From NCBI GenBank assembly GCA_023415725.1, contig JAEZJR010000178.1, positions 1 to 26,753 on the forward strand: a stretch of DNA of 26,753 nucleotides, read 5' to 3'. The translations under genes and the position numbers were made by a program. The notes beneath the pieces were generated by a model. The model was not told the DNA's origin, made no database searches, and worked only from the letters and a program-made list of their open reading frames with translations. The DNA is from Acidobacteriota bacterium (GTDB lineage: Bacteria; Acidobacteriota; Blastocatellia; Pyrinomonadales; Pyrinomonadaceae). Shown piece after piece: positions 7,138 through 15,077 of this stretch. Every line of letters begins with the position of its first letter. Within the stretch, counting starts at the first letter, position 1.

Positions 7138-7569
7138 TCAACGCACTGGCCTGATCTCCGACACATCCAATAAAACGGGCGTGAAGTGGTGCGCTGTGTG
7201 CTCGCCGAAGAGTGTGCCGGTCGCTCTCACTTTCTTGCCCAGCAACCCCCGATATTTTCCGAACATTTCCGGATCGAGAACCAGTTGAACGTCCGACACG
7301 CGTGAACGTTCCACGTTGAAGTCGCTGCCTTCGTCGCCCTTTAGGCAGATCGGCTTCGCGATCTTCAATATCCAAACGACCTCTTTCTGCTCTGACACGT
7401 TGATAAAGGTCCGGCGTGAGATCGTGCCCGTCAATGTAACGGTCGCCGGCTCATAATTGAGACATCCCTGCACAGACGCGGAGGAGGTGCCTTGTGCGCC
7501 CACTGAAAATGCGGCCAGGTTGAGAAAGGTCAGAAGGAGTAAGTTTCTAAAAATACCCATACTATTCAA
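7138..7569 (-). CDS. Secreted DUF4431-like protein
   Basis: This 143-residue protein has a signal peptide: a short N-terminus, a hydrophobic core LLLLTFLNLAAFSV and a likely cut after GAQ near residue 26. The mature part has C36 in SVQGCLNYEPATVTLTG and C75 in KPICLKGD, a likely disulphide pair. It continues with SDVQLVLDPE, KYRGLLGKKVRATGTLF and HTAHHFTPVLLDV. This order (C..Y.P..VTLTGT, PICL, VQL, HH.TPVLL) is that of the DUF4431 domain, found in exported bacterial proteins of unknown function with a probable small beta-barrel fold. It should be periplasmic. A second in-frame ATG (residue 4) is an alternative start. It is a single gene between two plus-strand genes. Confidence 0.8.
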   Translation of the reverse strand: MNSMGIFRNLLLLTFLNLAAFSVGAQGTSSASVQGCLNYEPATVTLTGTISRRTFINVSEQKEVVWILKIAKPICLKGDEGSDFNVERSRVSDVQLVLDPEMFGKYRGLLGKKVRATGTLFGEHTAHHFTPVLLDVSEIRPVR

Positions 7570-7689
7570 ACGCGTATTTTTTTCGTCCTAAACCACGAAA
7601 AAAAATACCGCGATCCCCCTTTAAATGTGCGCGACCCGCCGCGTCAAAATCGATCGGATAGCTGTCGGCATCGAAAGAATAAAAAACAC

Positions 7690-7717
7690 TTGTCAAATTA
7701 GATAAATCTGCTAATAT
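7690..7717 (+). promoter_or_regulatory. Possible promoter of the formyltransferase-like gene
   Basis: TTGTCA (7690-7695, 5/6 to the -35 consensus) and TAATAT (7712-7717, 4/6 to the -10) are separated by 16 bp in an AT-rich stretch, 78 bp before the start codon. In the leader a small inverted repeat GACTA-N7-TAGTC (7755-7771) might be an operator. The rest of 7570-7795 shows nothing else I can name. Confidence 0.35.
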
Positions 7718-7795
7718 TCCGTCACTAAGTCGCCACCACCCTTAACCAGTTTCTGACTAGATCAAATAGTCGGTCAAGATCCGTATTGTTGAACG

Positions 7796-9556
7796 ATGCA
7801 GACACCTTCGCTCCCTCGCCTTCTTCATCACAATGATCAGGCCTTAGAAGAACTGCGCCCGGTTGGCCAACTGGCGGGCCTGCAGATCAAGTCGTCGAAA
7901 CGAAAGCTCCGGATCGGATTGCTCATCGATTCGTTCGAACAGCAGCGCTGGATCCACTTCATAATCGAGAGTATAAAGAGTTCGCCATACGCCGAACTGG
8001 CCCTGGTCGTAAAGAACCAGGCGGCAGCCGGCGAAAAACCTGTAAAAAGATCACGATTGGGCGCGTATTGGAAGAACCGCGACTATTTGTTGTACGCCCT
8101 GTACCAGAAATACGATGAGCGTAAGCACCGCAGCGACGATCACGACGCCTTCGAACTAATGAGTATCGAAGGCCTCGTGAGCGATTGCCCGGTCGTCGAG
8201 GTGACGCCCGTCATGAAGAAACATTCCGACTGGTTCCCGCAAGAGGATGTCGAGCGGATTCGCAAACACGATATCGACGTCGCACTCAGGTTCGGATTTC
8301 GGATAATCAAGGGCGATGCGCTGCAGATCGCAAAATACGGTATCTGGTCATTCCACCACGGGGATAACTTCGTAAACCGGGGCGGCCCCGCGGGGTTCTG
8401 GGAGGTTTTCGAAAGTGAGCCCGTTACGGGCTCCATCCTTCAGATCCTGACCGAGGAACTCGATAGCGGAAAGGTCTTGTGCAGGTCTTGGGCCCCGACG
8501 TCCGATAAATTTTCGGTAAAGGCCAACAGGAACAACTACTACTGGAAAAGCGCCCCGCTTATGCTGGTGAAGCTCAAAGAGCTTTACGAGAACGGTTCGG
8601 TGCAAGTCCTCAACGAAGCGGACTTCACACCGTACTCGAACCGGCTTTACAAAATGCCCACCAACGGCGAACTCCTGCCTTCGCTTTTGAAATTGGCGGG
8701 CCGGTACGTGGGGAGCAAGTTAAAGTACTTGACCCATTTCAACCAATGGGTGCTTGCATACCGCTTTAAGTCTAATCCTGATGACCCCAATACCACCATC
8801 TACAGGTACAACTACCTGATCCCGACAAAGGACCGTTTCTGGGCGGATCCTTTTCCGGTAAAGTCGGATGGCAAGTACTACGTCTTTTTCGAAGAGTACA
8901 TCTACAAAAAAGGGAAGGGCACGATCGCTGCGCTCGAGATTGACCGGTCGGGCGTGACCAAAGACCCTGTTACGGTCCTCGAAAGGCCGTACCATCTTTC
9001 GTACCCGTTCATCTTCGAGTGGCAGGGCAGACATTACATGATCCCTGACAGCTCGGATAACAAGACCGTCGAGTTGTACCGCTGCACGCGATTCCCGCAC
9101 GAATGGGAATTTGACGGGGTGCTTCTCGACGGGATCAGCGCAACAGATTCCACCGTGATCGAGTTCGACGGCGTTTGGTGGATGTTCCTAAATGTCGGAG
9201 CTCAAGGGGTCAGCTGCCCGTGGGATGAACTTCACCTCTATTACGCCGACCGCCCGGACGGCGAGTGGAAACCTCACCCGCAAAATCCGGTGAAGCTGGA
9301 CGTGAAAAGCTCACGCCCGGCCGGCCGGCCTTTCTATTGGAATGGTGATCTCCTGCGCCCCGCTCAGGACGGGTCACAGCGGTACGGCTACGCCATCACA
9401 TTCAACAAAGTGATCAGACTAACGAAGAAGGAATATCTGGAAGAGCCGGTCAGCAAGATATATCCGAATTGGGACAAACGCGTGATCGGGACGCACACAT
9501 TCAACTCCGCGGAGGACCTCACCGTGATCGATTGCCTGATGACGACCAGGAAGTGA
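7796..9556 (+). CDS. Formyltransferase-like / GINT1-type glycosyltransferase-like fusion
   Basis: This 586-residue protein appears to have two domains. Residues ~36-270 resemble the formyltetrahydrofolate-dependent formyltransferase fold: KLRIGLLIDS at the start, then WSFHHGDNFVNRGGPAGFWEV (about 184-204) and TEELDSGKVL (about 219-228), matching the NxHPSLLPxxRG...D region of methionyl-tRNA formyltransferases. The catalytic Asn position is Ser185; His187 and Asp223 are kept. Residues ~340-570 resemble the beta-propeller-like domain associated with plant glucosamine inositolphosphorylceramide transferase 1 (RFWADPFPV, YYVFFEEYIY, SYPFIFEW, YMIPDSSDN, LYYADRPDGEW, RPAGRPF). It has no signal peptide or membrane helix, so cytoplasmic. 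A role in modifying an aminosugar or glycolipid of the envelope is inference. It stands alone on the plus strand, converging with the SulP gene 14 nt away. Confidence 0.7.
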   Translation: MQTPSLPRLLHHNDQALEELRPVGQLAGLQIKSSKRKLRIGLLIDSFEQQRWIHFIIESIKSSPYAELALVVKNQAAAGEKPVKRSRLGAYWKNRDYLLYALYQKYDERKHRSDDHDAFELMSIEGLVSDCPVVEVTPVMKKHSDWFPQEDVERIRKHDIDVALRFGFRIIKGDALQIAKYGIWSFHHGDNFVNRGGPAGFWEVFESEPVTGSILQILTEELDSGKVLCRSWAPTSDKFSVKANRNNYYWKSAPLMLVKLKELYENGSVQVLNEADFTPYSNRLYKMPTNGELLPSLLKLAGRYVGSKLKYLTHFNQWVLAYRFKSNPDDPNTTIYRYNYLIPTKDRFWADPFPVKSDGKYYVFFEEYIYKKGKGTIAALEIDRSGVTKDPVTVLERPYHLSYPFIFEWQGRHYMIPDSSDNKTVELYRCTRFPHEWEFDGVLLDGISATDSTVIEFDGVWWMFLNVGAQGVSCPWDELHLYYADRPDGEWKPHPQNPVKLDVKSSRPAGRPFYWNGDLLRPAQDGSQRYGYAITFNKVIRLTKKEYLEEPVSKIYPNWDKRVIGTHTFNSAEDLTVIDCLMTTRK

Positions 9557-9570
9557 ACGTTCGTGGTGGA

Positions 9571-11358
9571 TCAGGAACGTGTGGTGATCGGGCGCGTACT
9601 TGTGGAGGTTAGCAGCCACGCGTTTGCGTCTTCGACGGCCCTGCGGGTGGATTGCCCCAAGACCGGGGTGACCTCATAGGCGAAGACCGGCCCGTCCATA
9701 TCGAATCTCCCCGATTCCGAAACCTGCTCGTAGGCACCGGCGCTCATCCCCGAAAGGTACAGGCGACCGCCCGCTCTCTCCAGGTCCTCTGCGTAATCGA
9801 AGAGCACGTCCATGAGCGTTGCACCCACACGGTTCTCCCCTCTCAGCCGTAACACCACCGCCGCGTTCCTCGAGCCTCGCGGCGAAGGCAACATGCTTTT
9901 AAGTGTGTGGGCACCCGCGTAGAAGAGCGGCCCGTAAACGTCGAGCACGGTGACCTTGTTGCTCGGCAGCACCTTGCAGGGCTTGCTCTCTTCGATCAGC
10001 CCGTCCTCACGGCGTACGAGTTCGACCACGGAGATGTCCGTCGAGGACCTCACGATGTACAGCAACGACGATAGGGCGACTCCCAACCCGACGGCCAATT
10101 GGATCGGCAACGTCAGGGTAGCGATGAAGGTCGCGAGGCCGACCACCCACGACGTCCAGCCGGCGCGGAATACAGCTGCCACTTCCTTCGGCTTTAGGCT
10201 GCTCACGCCCGCGACGACGATCAACGCGCCGAGGGCGGGCATCGCGATCTTCGAGACGATGCCTGGAAAGATGATCACCACCGCGGCCATCCATATACCG
10301 GCGAAGATCGCCGCCCAGCGGCTCGTAGCACCTGCAAGCACATTCACCGCTGTCATCCCGAGCGACCCGCCCACCGGCAGCCCGCGAAAGAAGCCTGTCA
10401 CGACGTTGGCCAAGCCGTGGGCGAGAAAATCACGCGAGTTGTCTACCGGCTCGTCGTTCGGGTTCGAAACGCTCTGGCTGACGCCGGCTCCCTGCACGAG
10501 CAGTATCAGCGCGACAGCGATTCCGCCGGTCGTCACGTCAAGCAAATGCGTGAAAGAGGGGATCTCCGGCCACGGGATGCCGGACGGAAACGTGCCGACG
10601 TCTTGAACCAGCGGCACCCGGCCCGCACCGTAGAACGCCACAAAGAGCGACGGCAAAGCTATCGCGAATAACGTACCCGTCCTGCCGATGAACGTGCGGG
10701 GAAGGAACACCGCCAGCAGCAGTGCCACCGCTGCGATACCGAGCGGCCAGGTCTTCGCGTCGCCGATGTTCATGAACACGTTGAAGGCCTTGAACAGCGT
10801 GTTCTCGCCCTCAGGCCGCACACCCGTGATCGTCGGCAGCTGGCTAAGTATGAGCAGGAAAGATACCCCGGCGAGAAAGCCGGTCATCACCGAATAAGAA
10901 ACGAACCGCGTCAGACGCCCAAGTCTCAAAAGCCCGAAGATCACCTGCGTCACGCCCGCGACTATAACAAGCAGAAAAAGGGAATTCGCCCGTGACTCCG
11001 CCGGAAGGCCGTCAAGCGATTGGCCGGCGGCCAAGGCAGCAGCGCTTGTGGTCGTGATGACCATCAGCTGCGAGCTGGAAAAGATCCCTCCGATAAGCGG
11101 CCCCGTCATCGCGGCGTAAAGCCCGTAAACCGGGTTGACCCCGGCCAGCAGCCCCTCCGCCATGGCGTCCGGCACGCTCGTCACCGCGACGTTCAACCCG
11201 GCAACGGCGTCACGACGAATATTACCCTTGCCGGCCGCAGCCTTCCCGACCTCGGGCGCGTTGGCGACTGCCTCGCGCAGTGCCGACAGTCCCGGCTGGT
11301 CTCGTTCCGGTACGGGTTTCGTTATCTCGGCTTTGATCGCGGCTCCGGTCTCTGCCAT
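9571..11358 (-). CDS. SulP family anion transporter with STAS domain
   Basis: This 595-residue inner-membrane transporter has a ~45-residue cytoplasmic N-terminus, a transmembrane domain (about 50-435) with the SulP signature region VPDAMAEGLLAGVNPVYGLY, and a C-terminal STAS domain (about 466-575, NKVTVLDVYGPLFYAGA). SulP proteins move sulfate, bicarbonate, dicarboxylates or other anions, often by symport or exchange; the substrate cannot be read from sequence. It is the last gene of a minus-strand set, starting 15 nt after the sulfatase stop, so sulfate is the natural suggestion. A close operon link to a sulfatase supports handling of released sulfate (inference). Some SulP proteins fuse to or neighbour carbonic anhydrase; none is seen here. 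Confidence 0.92.
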   Translation of the reverse strand: MAETGAAIKAEITKPVPERDQPGLSALREAVANAPEVGKAAAGKGNIRRDAVAGLNVAVTSVPDAMAEGLLAGVNPVYGLYAAMTGPLIGGIFSSSQLMVITTTSAAALAAGQSLDGLPAESRANSLFLLVIVAGVTQVIFGLLRLGRLTRFVSYSVMTGFLAGVSFLLILSQLPTITGVRPEGENTLFKAFNVFMNIGDAKTWPLGIAAVALLLAVFLPRTFIGRTGTLFAIALPSLFVAFYGAGRVPLVQDVGTFPSGIPWPEIPSFTHLLDVTTGGIAVALILLVQGAGVSQSVSNPNDEPVDNSRDFLAHGLANVVTGFFRGLPVGGSLGMTAVNVLAGATSRWAAIFAGIWMAAVVIIFPGIVSKIAMPALGALIVVAGVSSLKPKEVAAVFRAGWTSWVVGLATFIATLTLPIQLAVGLGVALSSLLYIVRSSTDISVVELVRREDGLIEESKPCKVLPSNKVTVLDVYGPLFYAGAHTLKSMLPSPRGSRNAAVVLRLRGENRVGATLMDVLFDYAEDLERAGGRLYLSGMSAGAYEQVSESGRFDMDGPVFAYEVTPVLGQSTRRAVEDANAWLLTSTSTRPITTRS

Positions 11359-11373
11359 TTTCGTGAAGGATAC

Positions 11374-12675
11374 CTAACCGCCTGATTTCGCCATCGTCTG
11401 CTCGGTGTAGACCAGATCGTACGTGGCGGTCTCGGGGAACCGGGGCATGGCGGCGTCCCACTCGTAATAGGCTCTTCGCAACTCGTCGAAAAGGTCGGGC
11501 TCGCGGAACCTCATGTTCGCTCGCTCGCGTTCGTCGTAGGAGAGATCGTAGAGGAACTCGTTACCGTCGACCGACAGCCACTTCCAGTCGCCGCGCCGAA
11601 TGGCTTTCTGATTTCGACGGAGCATACGCCAGTAAAGCGAGCGGTCCTTATTTTCAGTGCCGAACACATCCACGCCGTCGAGCGGGTAGTCCGGGTGGGC
11701 TCCGACTCCGGCAGCGGCGAGGAACGTCGGCATCCAATCCATCCCCATGACCAGACGGTCGCTCTGAGTGCCGGCCTCCACCTTCCCGTCCCAACGAACT
11801 ATGTACGGGACGCGGATGCCTCCCTCCAGCAGATCGTACTTCTTGCCCAATAATGGGTAAGAATCGGAGAACCGCTCCCCGCCGTTGTCGCTCGTGAAAA
11901 CGACGAGCGTGTTCCCGCGTTCTCCGATCTCGTCCACGGCGGCGAGCACCTGGCCGATCCCCTCGTCCATATGGTGGATCATCCGCTGGTACGTCTCGAC
12001 GTTCCCGCCGTCCAGGTGCGCGATGTTGTCGATGCGGTCAGACTCAGCCTTGTCGTCGCGCGTTTCCCACGGCCAGTGGGGAGCGTTGTAGTGCAGTGAG
12101 AGAAGGAACGGCTTGCCATTTTGCCGTCGTACGAAATCCGCCGCCCGTTCGGAGAACAGATCGGTGAGGTAGCCTTCCGCCTCGACCTCTTCCTCTCCTT
12201 CCCAGAGGTCGTGGAGGAAGTTTCTGCCGTAAGAAACTCCGTGCTTGAAGTAATCCACCGCTCCGCCCATGTGCCCGAAGAACTCTTCGTAGCCGCTCTT
12301 AAGCGGCCCGAACCACGGTGCGGCACCCATATGCCATTTGCCGATCAGCGCGGTGCCGTAACCCGCGTCGCGCAGCAAAGAGGCCATTGTCGGGTGCTCG
12401 GGCGGAAGCCCGAGGTCAGGAGCGGCCGCCGCGATCGGCTCATCGAACCCGCCCCTCAGCCGATGCTGGTACCGCCCGGTCGCGATCGCGAAACGCGACG
12501 GCGAGCAAACGGAGGAGTTCGCGTACCCTTGCGTGAAGAGCATCCCCTCCGCCGCCATCTTGTCCAGGTTCGGCGAGCAGTCGGATCGCCCGCCGTAGCA
12601 GCCGAGGTCGGCGTAGCCGAGGTCGTCCGCCAGAATGAAAATGAAATTAGGTCTTGCGCCTTTGTTTTCGGCCAT
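11374..12675 (-). CDS. Type I sulfatase (formylglycine-dependent), cytoplasmic
   Basis: This 433-residue member of the alkaline phosphatase/sulfatase superfamily hydrolyses sulfate esters. The sulfatase signature is C57-S-P-S-R (SSVCSPSRFAIATGRYQ), so Cys57 would be converted to formylglycine. Other active-site residues are D17-D18 (ADD), K113 and H115 (GKWHMG), H200 (NAPHWPW) and D263-N264 (SDNGG). The N-terminus MAENKGARPNFIFILADD runs straight into the fold with no signal peptide. That is unusual, since many bacterial sulfatases are exported, and it points to a cytoplasmic enzyme. The start has a good ribosome-binding site (GGAGAA, 9-10 nt upstream). It sits between an SBF-type transporter (28 nt upstream) and a SulP transporter (15 nt downstream), which suggests import of a sulfated organic substrate and disposal of sulfate. 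No formylglycine-generating enzyme is in the window. Confidence 0.93.
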   Translation of the reverse strand: MAENKGARPNFIFILADDLGYADLGCYGGRSDCSPNLDKMAAEGMLFTQGYANSSVCSPSRFAIATGRYQHRLRGGFDEPIAAAAPDLGLPPEHPTMASLLRDAGYGTALIGKWHMGAAPWFGPLKSGYEEFFGHMGGAVDYFKHGVSYGRNFLHDLWEGEEEVEAEGYLTDLFSERAADFVRRQNGKPFLLSLHYNAPHWPWETRDDKAESDRIDNIAHLDGGNVETYQRMIHHMDEGIGQVLAAVDEIGERGNTLVVFTSDNGGERFSDSYPLLGKKYDLLEGGIRVPYIVRWDGKVEAGTQSDRLVMGMDWMPTFLAAAGVGAHPDYPLDGVDVFGTENKDRSLYWRMLRRNQKAIRRGDWKWLSVDGNEFLYDLSYDERERANMRFREPDLFDELRRAYYEWDAAMPRFPETATYDLVYTEQTMAKSGG

Positions 12676-12703
12676 TGCTCAATTCTCCATTAGCCCGTTA
12701 CGG

Positions 12704-13564
12704 CTATGCATTGACGGTCTCGGCAGATTTGCCTTTTCGAGTCCCCAACCACGACGAGAACGGCAGCAGGATCATCGCTGCCACCGAAACCACCACCGCC
12801 ATCACCAGCACGCGTTGGTCGCTGAAGCCCAGCGTCGCGACCACGATCGCGGCGGCGAAATTGCGCTGCGCCGTGGCGAAACCGAGGACCACCTTCTCGG
12901 TCTTGTCGAAGGTCCCGACGAGGTAGCCTATTGCGTAGGCCCCGACGATGAGCACCAGGGAGGCGACGATCGCACCCGTCCCGAATACGCTGAGAACAGC
13001 CTCGAGATTTATCACAACGGTGAGCGCCACCATTGTCCAGAGAGCGACATTTACGGCCATTCCCACCCACGGCAGGATCCGCTTCGCCGCGTCCGGCCAT
13101 AACATCCTGAAGATGAACGCCCCGATCAGGGGCAGCAGCATCGTCAGCACCAGCGGCCGGGCTATGGCCCAAGCGCCGACGGAGCCCTCTTCCGTCAGCA
13201 TCGGAACGACCAACGGCATGAACACCATCGTGACCACGACCAGCAGCACCAGGATCGCCGCCGCGAAACTCACGACCTCGCCGGCATTCTCCGACAGCTT
13301 TATCAGCATCGGTGCACCGGCCGCCGTCGAGACAAGTATCAACCCGATGGCGTAAGGTTTCTCGAGAGGCAGCACCTGAAGTATTCCGTAGGCGAGCAGG
13401 GGAACGAGGATGAAGTTCGCAACGAGTGCCGTAATCACCCCGATGATGTCGCGCAAGGGGGCGACGACCTGGCTCAGGCTGTAACGAAATCCGACCGTTA
13501 TCATGCTCCCTGCCGCGAAGACCGGTATAGCGAAGTTAAGGATCGTGCCGAGAAGTTCGTACAT
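12704..13564 (-). CDS. SBF-family (bile acid:sodium symporter-like) transporter
   Basis: This 286-residue membrane protein has nine or ten hydrophobic segments. The phrases STAAGAPMLIKLSENAG and GFATAQRNFAAAIVVATLG are typical of the SBF/BASS family, in which crossed helices bind sodium and an organic anion. Known members carry bile acids, pyruvate, pantothenate or sulfated steroids; the bacterial substrates vary. It is the first gene of a minus-strand set that continues with the sulfatase and SulP genes. The substrate is therefore plausibly an organic sulfate ester (inference). Transcription would start in the 233-nt region shared with the divergent DHS-like gene at 13798. I see no convincing promoter there for this direction. 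Confidence 0.85.
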   Translation of the reverse strand: MYELLGTILNFAIPVFAAGSMITVGFRYSLSQVVAPLRDIIGVITALVANFILVPLLAYGILQVLPLEKPYAIGLILVSTAAGAPMLIKLSENAGEVVSFAAAILVLLVVVTMVFMPLVVPMLTEEGSVGAWAIARPLVLTMLLPLIGAFIFRMLWPDAAKRILPWVGMAVNVALWTMVALTVVINLEAVLSVFGTGAIVASLVLIVGAYAIGYLVGTFDKTEKVVLGFATAQRNFAAAIVVATLGFSDQRVLVMAVVVSVAAMILLPFSSWLGTRKGKSAETVNA

Positions 13565-13797
13565 TCAGGTTCGCGAGCCGGATGAACGCCTGCCCTGCCC
13601 GGGTCAGAGTGCCGAGACAAAAGTGAGGGGTTATTTGAGCGTTATCTTGAATGTTCGCAGTTCGGACGAAGATGTTCAAGACTTTTGTTCGGAGTAGTAG
13701 CTGCGTTTCGGCCCTTTAGCGTTTTTGGCAGACAGAACTTATCATTATCGAATATCAATATTTTACCTACCGCCTTTTAAGGACGCGGTGCGCAATT
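13565..13797. other. Divergent intergenic region
   Basis: This 233-nt gap separates the minus-strand transporter operon from the plus-strand DHS-like gene, so it should contain two divergent promoters. An AT-rich stretch (about 13738-13766) and TTGGCA (13725-13730) are the only promoter-like signals for the plus strand, and their spacing is poor. AAGGA (13779-13783) lies 14 nt before the ATG at 13798, longer than ideal for ribosome binding. Confidence 0.35.
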
Positions 13798-14775
13798 ATG
13801 AACGGACAGATCACGGAATTCATCAAGCATCACTATCGGCACTTCAACGCGGCGGCGCTGATCGACGCGGCGGAGGCTTACAAACGGCATTTGGACAATG
13901 GAGGGAAGATGATGATCACGCTCGCGGGGGCGATGTCGACCGCCGAGCTTGGCCTCAGCCTCGCTGAGATGATCCGGCAGGACAAGGTGCATATCATCTC
14001 GTGTACGGGCGCTAATCTCGAGGAAGACCTCTTCAACCTCGTCGCTCACGACTTCTACGAACGCGTCCCTAACTACCGCGACCTCACCGCCGAGGACGAG
14101 CAGTCCCTTCTCGACCGCCACATGAACCGCGTAACCGACACCTGCATCCCCGAGATGGAAGCGATGCGGCGGCTCGAAAAAGCCATGGTCGATGTGTGGA
14201 CCCGAGCCGACGTCGAGGGTCAGCGATATTTCCCGCACGAGTTCATGTACCAGGTGCTGAAGAACGGCTCGCTCGAGGAGCATTACCAGATTGATCTGAA
14301 AGATTCGTGGATGTACGCCGCGGCGGAGAAGAACCTCCCGATGGTCGTTCCCGGTTGGGAGGATTCCACGATGGGGAACATGTACGCCGGGCACGTCATC
14401 ACCGGCGACGTCGAAAACGTCCACACCGTCCGTACCGGCATCGAGTACATGACGCAGCTCGCGGATTGGTACACCAACAATGCGACCGACGAGTCACGCG
14501 TCGGCTTCTTCCAGATCGGCGGCGGCATCGCGGGCGATTTCCCCATCTGCGTCGTCCCGATGCTCCACCAGGACCTCCAACGCGACAACATCCCCGTCTG
14601 GGGATACTTCTGCCAGATCTCCGACTCAACAACCAGCTACGGCTCCTACTCCGGCGCCGTTCCCAACGAAAAAATAACCTGGGGCAAGCTCGAAGCAAGT
14701 ACGCCGAAGTTCATCGTCGAATCCGACGCCTCCATCGTCGCCCCGTTGATGTTTGCGTATATTTTGGGATGGTGA
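13798..14775 (+). CDS. Deoxyhypusine synthase family protein
   Basis: This 325-residue protein is of the deoxyhypusine synthase (DHS) family, NAD-dependent enzymes that move an aminobutyl group from spermidine. Early motifs AGAMSTAELGLSLAEMI and ISCTGANLEEDLFNLVAHD, then VFFQIGGGIAGDF-type (GFFQIGGGIAGDFP), and the late motif SGAVPNEKITWGK with K297 correspond to the DHS fold. K297 aligns with the lysine that forms the enzyme-imine intermediate. Bacteria lack eIF5A, so this is not for hypusine on that protein; established work on bacterial DHS homologues points to homospermidine or related polyamine synthesis. Cytoplasmic. No other polyamine gene is adjacent in this window. Start at the only in-frame ATG near the domain boundary. 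The family call is strong; the exact reaction is inference. Confidence 0.88.
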   Translation: MNGQITEFIKHHYRHFNAAALIDAAEAYKRHLDNGGKMMITLAGAMSTAELGLSLAEMIRQDKVHIISCTGANLEEDLFNLVAHDFYERVPNYRDLTAEDEQSLLDRHMNRVTDTCIPEMEAMRRLEKAMVDVWTRADVEGQRYFPHEFMYQVLKNGSLEEHYQIDLKDSWMYAAAEKNLPMVVPGWEDSTMGNMYAGHVITGDVENVHTVRTGIEYMTQLADWYTNNATDESRVGFFQIGGGIAGDFPICVVPMLHQDLQRDNIPVWGYFCQISDSTTSYGSYSGAVPNEKITWGKLEASTPKFIVESDASIVAPLMFAYILGW

Positions 14776-14832
14776 TGGCCGCGTGAGAGAAGTTCCTCGA
14801 CGTCTCGCTCAATCGTGTTAAACTTGGCGCCG

Positions 14833-14997
14833 ATGGCTGAACAAATGCGAAAAGAGATTATCGAGATGCTACTTGCTGAACCACCCGAGTGGCATCTCGA
14901 GTTTCTCAAAAGCCGCGAAAAAGCTCTTGCCGATGAGGCGGACTCCTTTATCAGCCTTGATGAGCTGGAAGAAGTTTTGCTATGTGAGTTGAAGTAG
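14833..14997 (+). CDS. Small acidic protein, antitoxin-like pattern
   Basis: This 54-residue ORF starts at ATG 14833; a GTG at 14815 would add six residues. It is strongly acidic and predicted helical (MAEQMRKEIIEMLLAEPP, then a C-terminal ADSFISLDELEEVL). The ending FISLDELEE is like the toxin-wrapping tails of small type II antitoxins (for example RelB/ParD-type), but there is no toxin gene next to it and no clear Shine-Dalgarno. The gap 14776-15077 contains nothing else that I can name. It may be a real small protein or a chance ORF. Confidence 0.4.
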   Translation: MAEQMRKEIIEMLLAEPPEWHLEFLKSREKALADEADSFISLDELEEVLLCELK

Positions 14998-15077
14998 CAG
15001 CCGCTAACTGATACGGCTCCGATTCAACAAAGGGTGACCAAGTTCTCTATGTTGCTAGATCTGATAATTGCCTGCCT

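Noticed and set aside
5404..15061. Shared 14-mer TATGTTGCTAGATC at 5404-5417 and 15048-15061 as a duplicated leader.
   Set aside because: One exact 14-mer pair is about what chance gives in a window of this size, and the flanks are unrelated.
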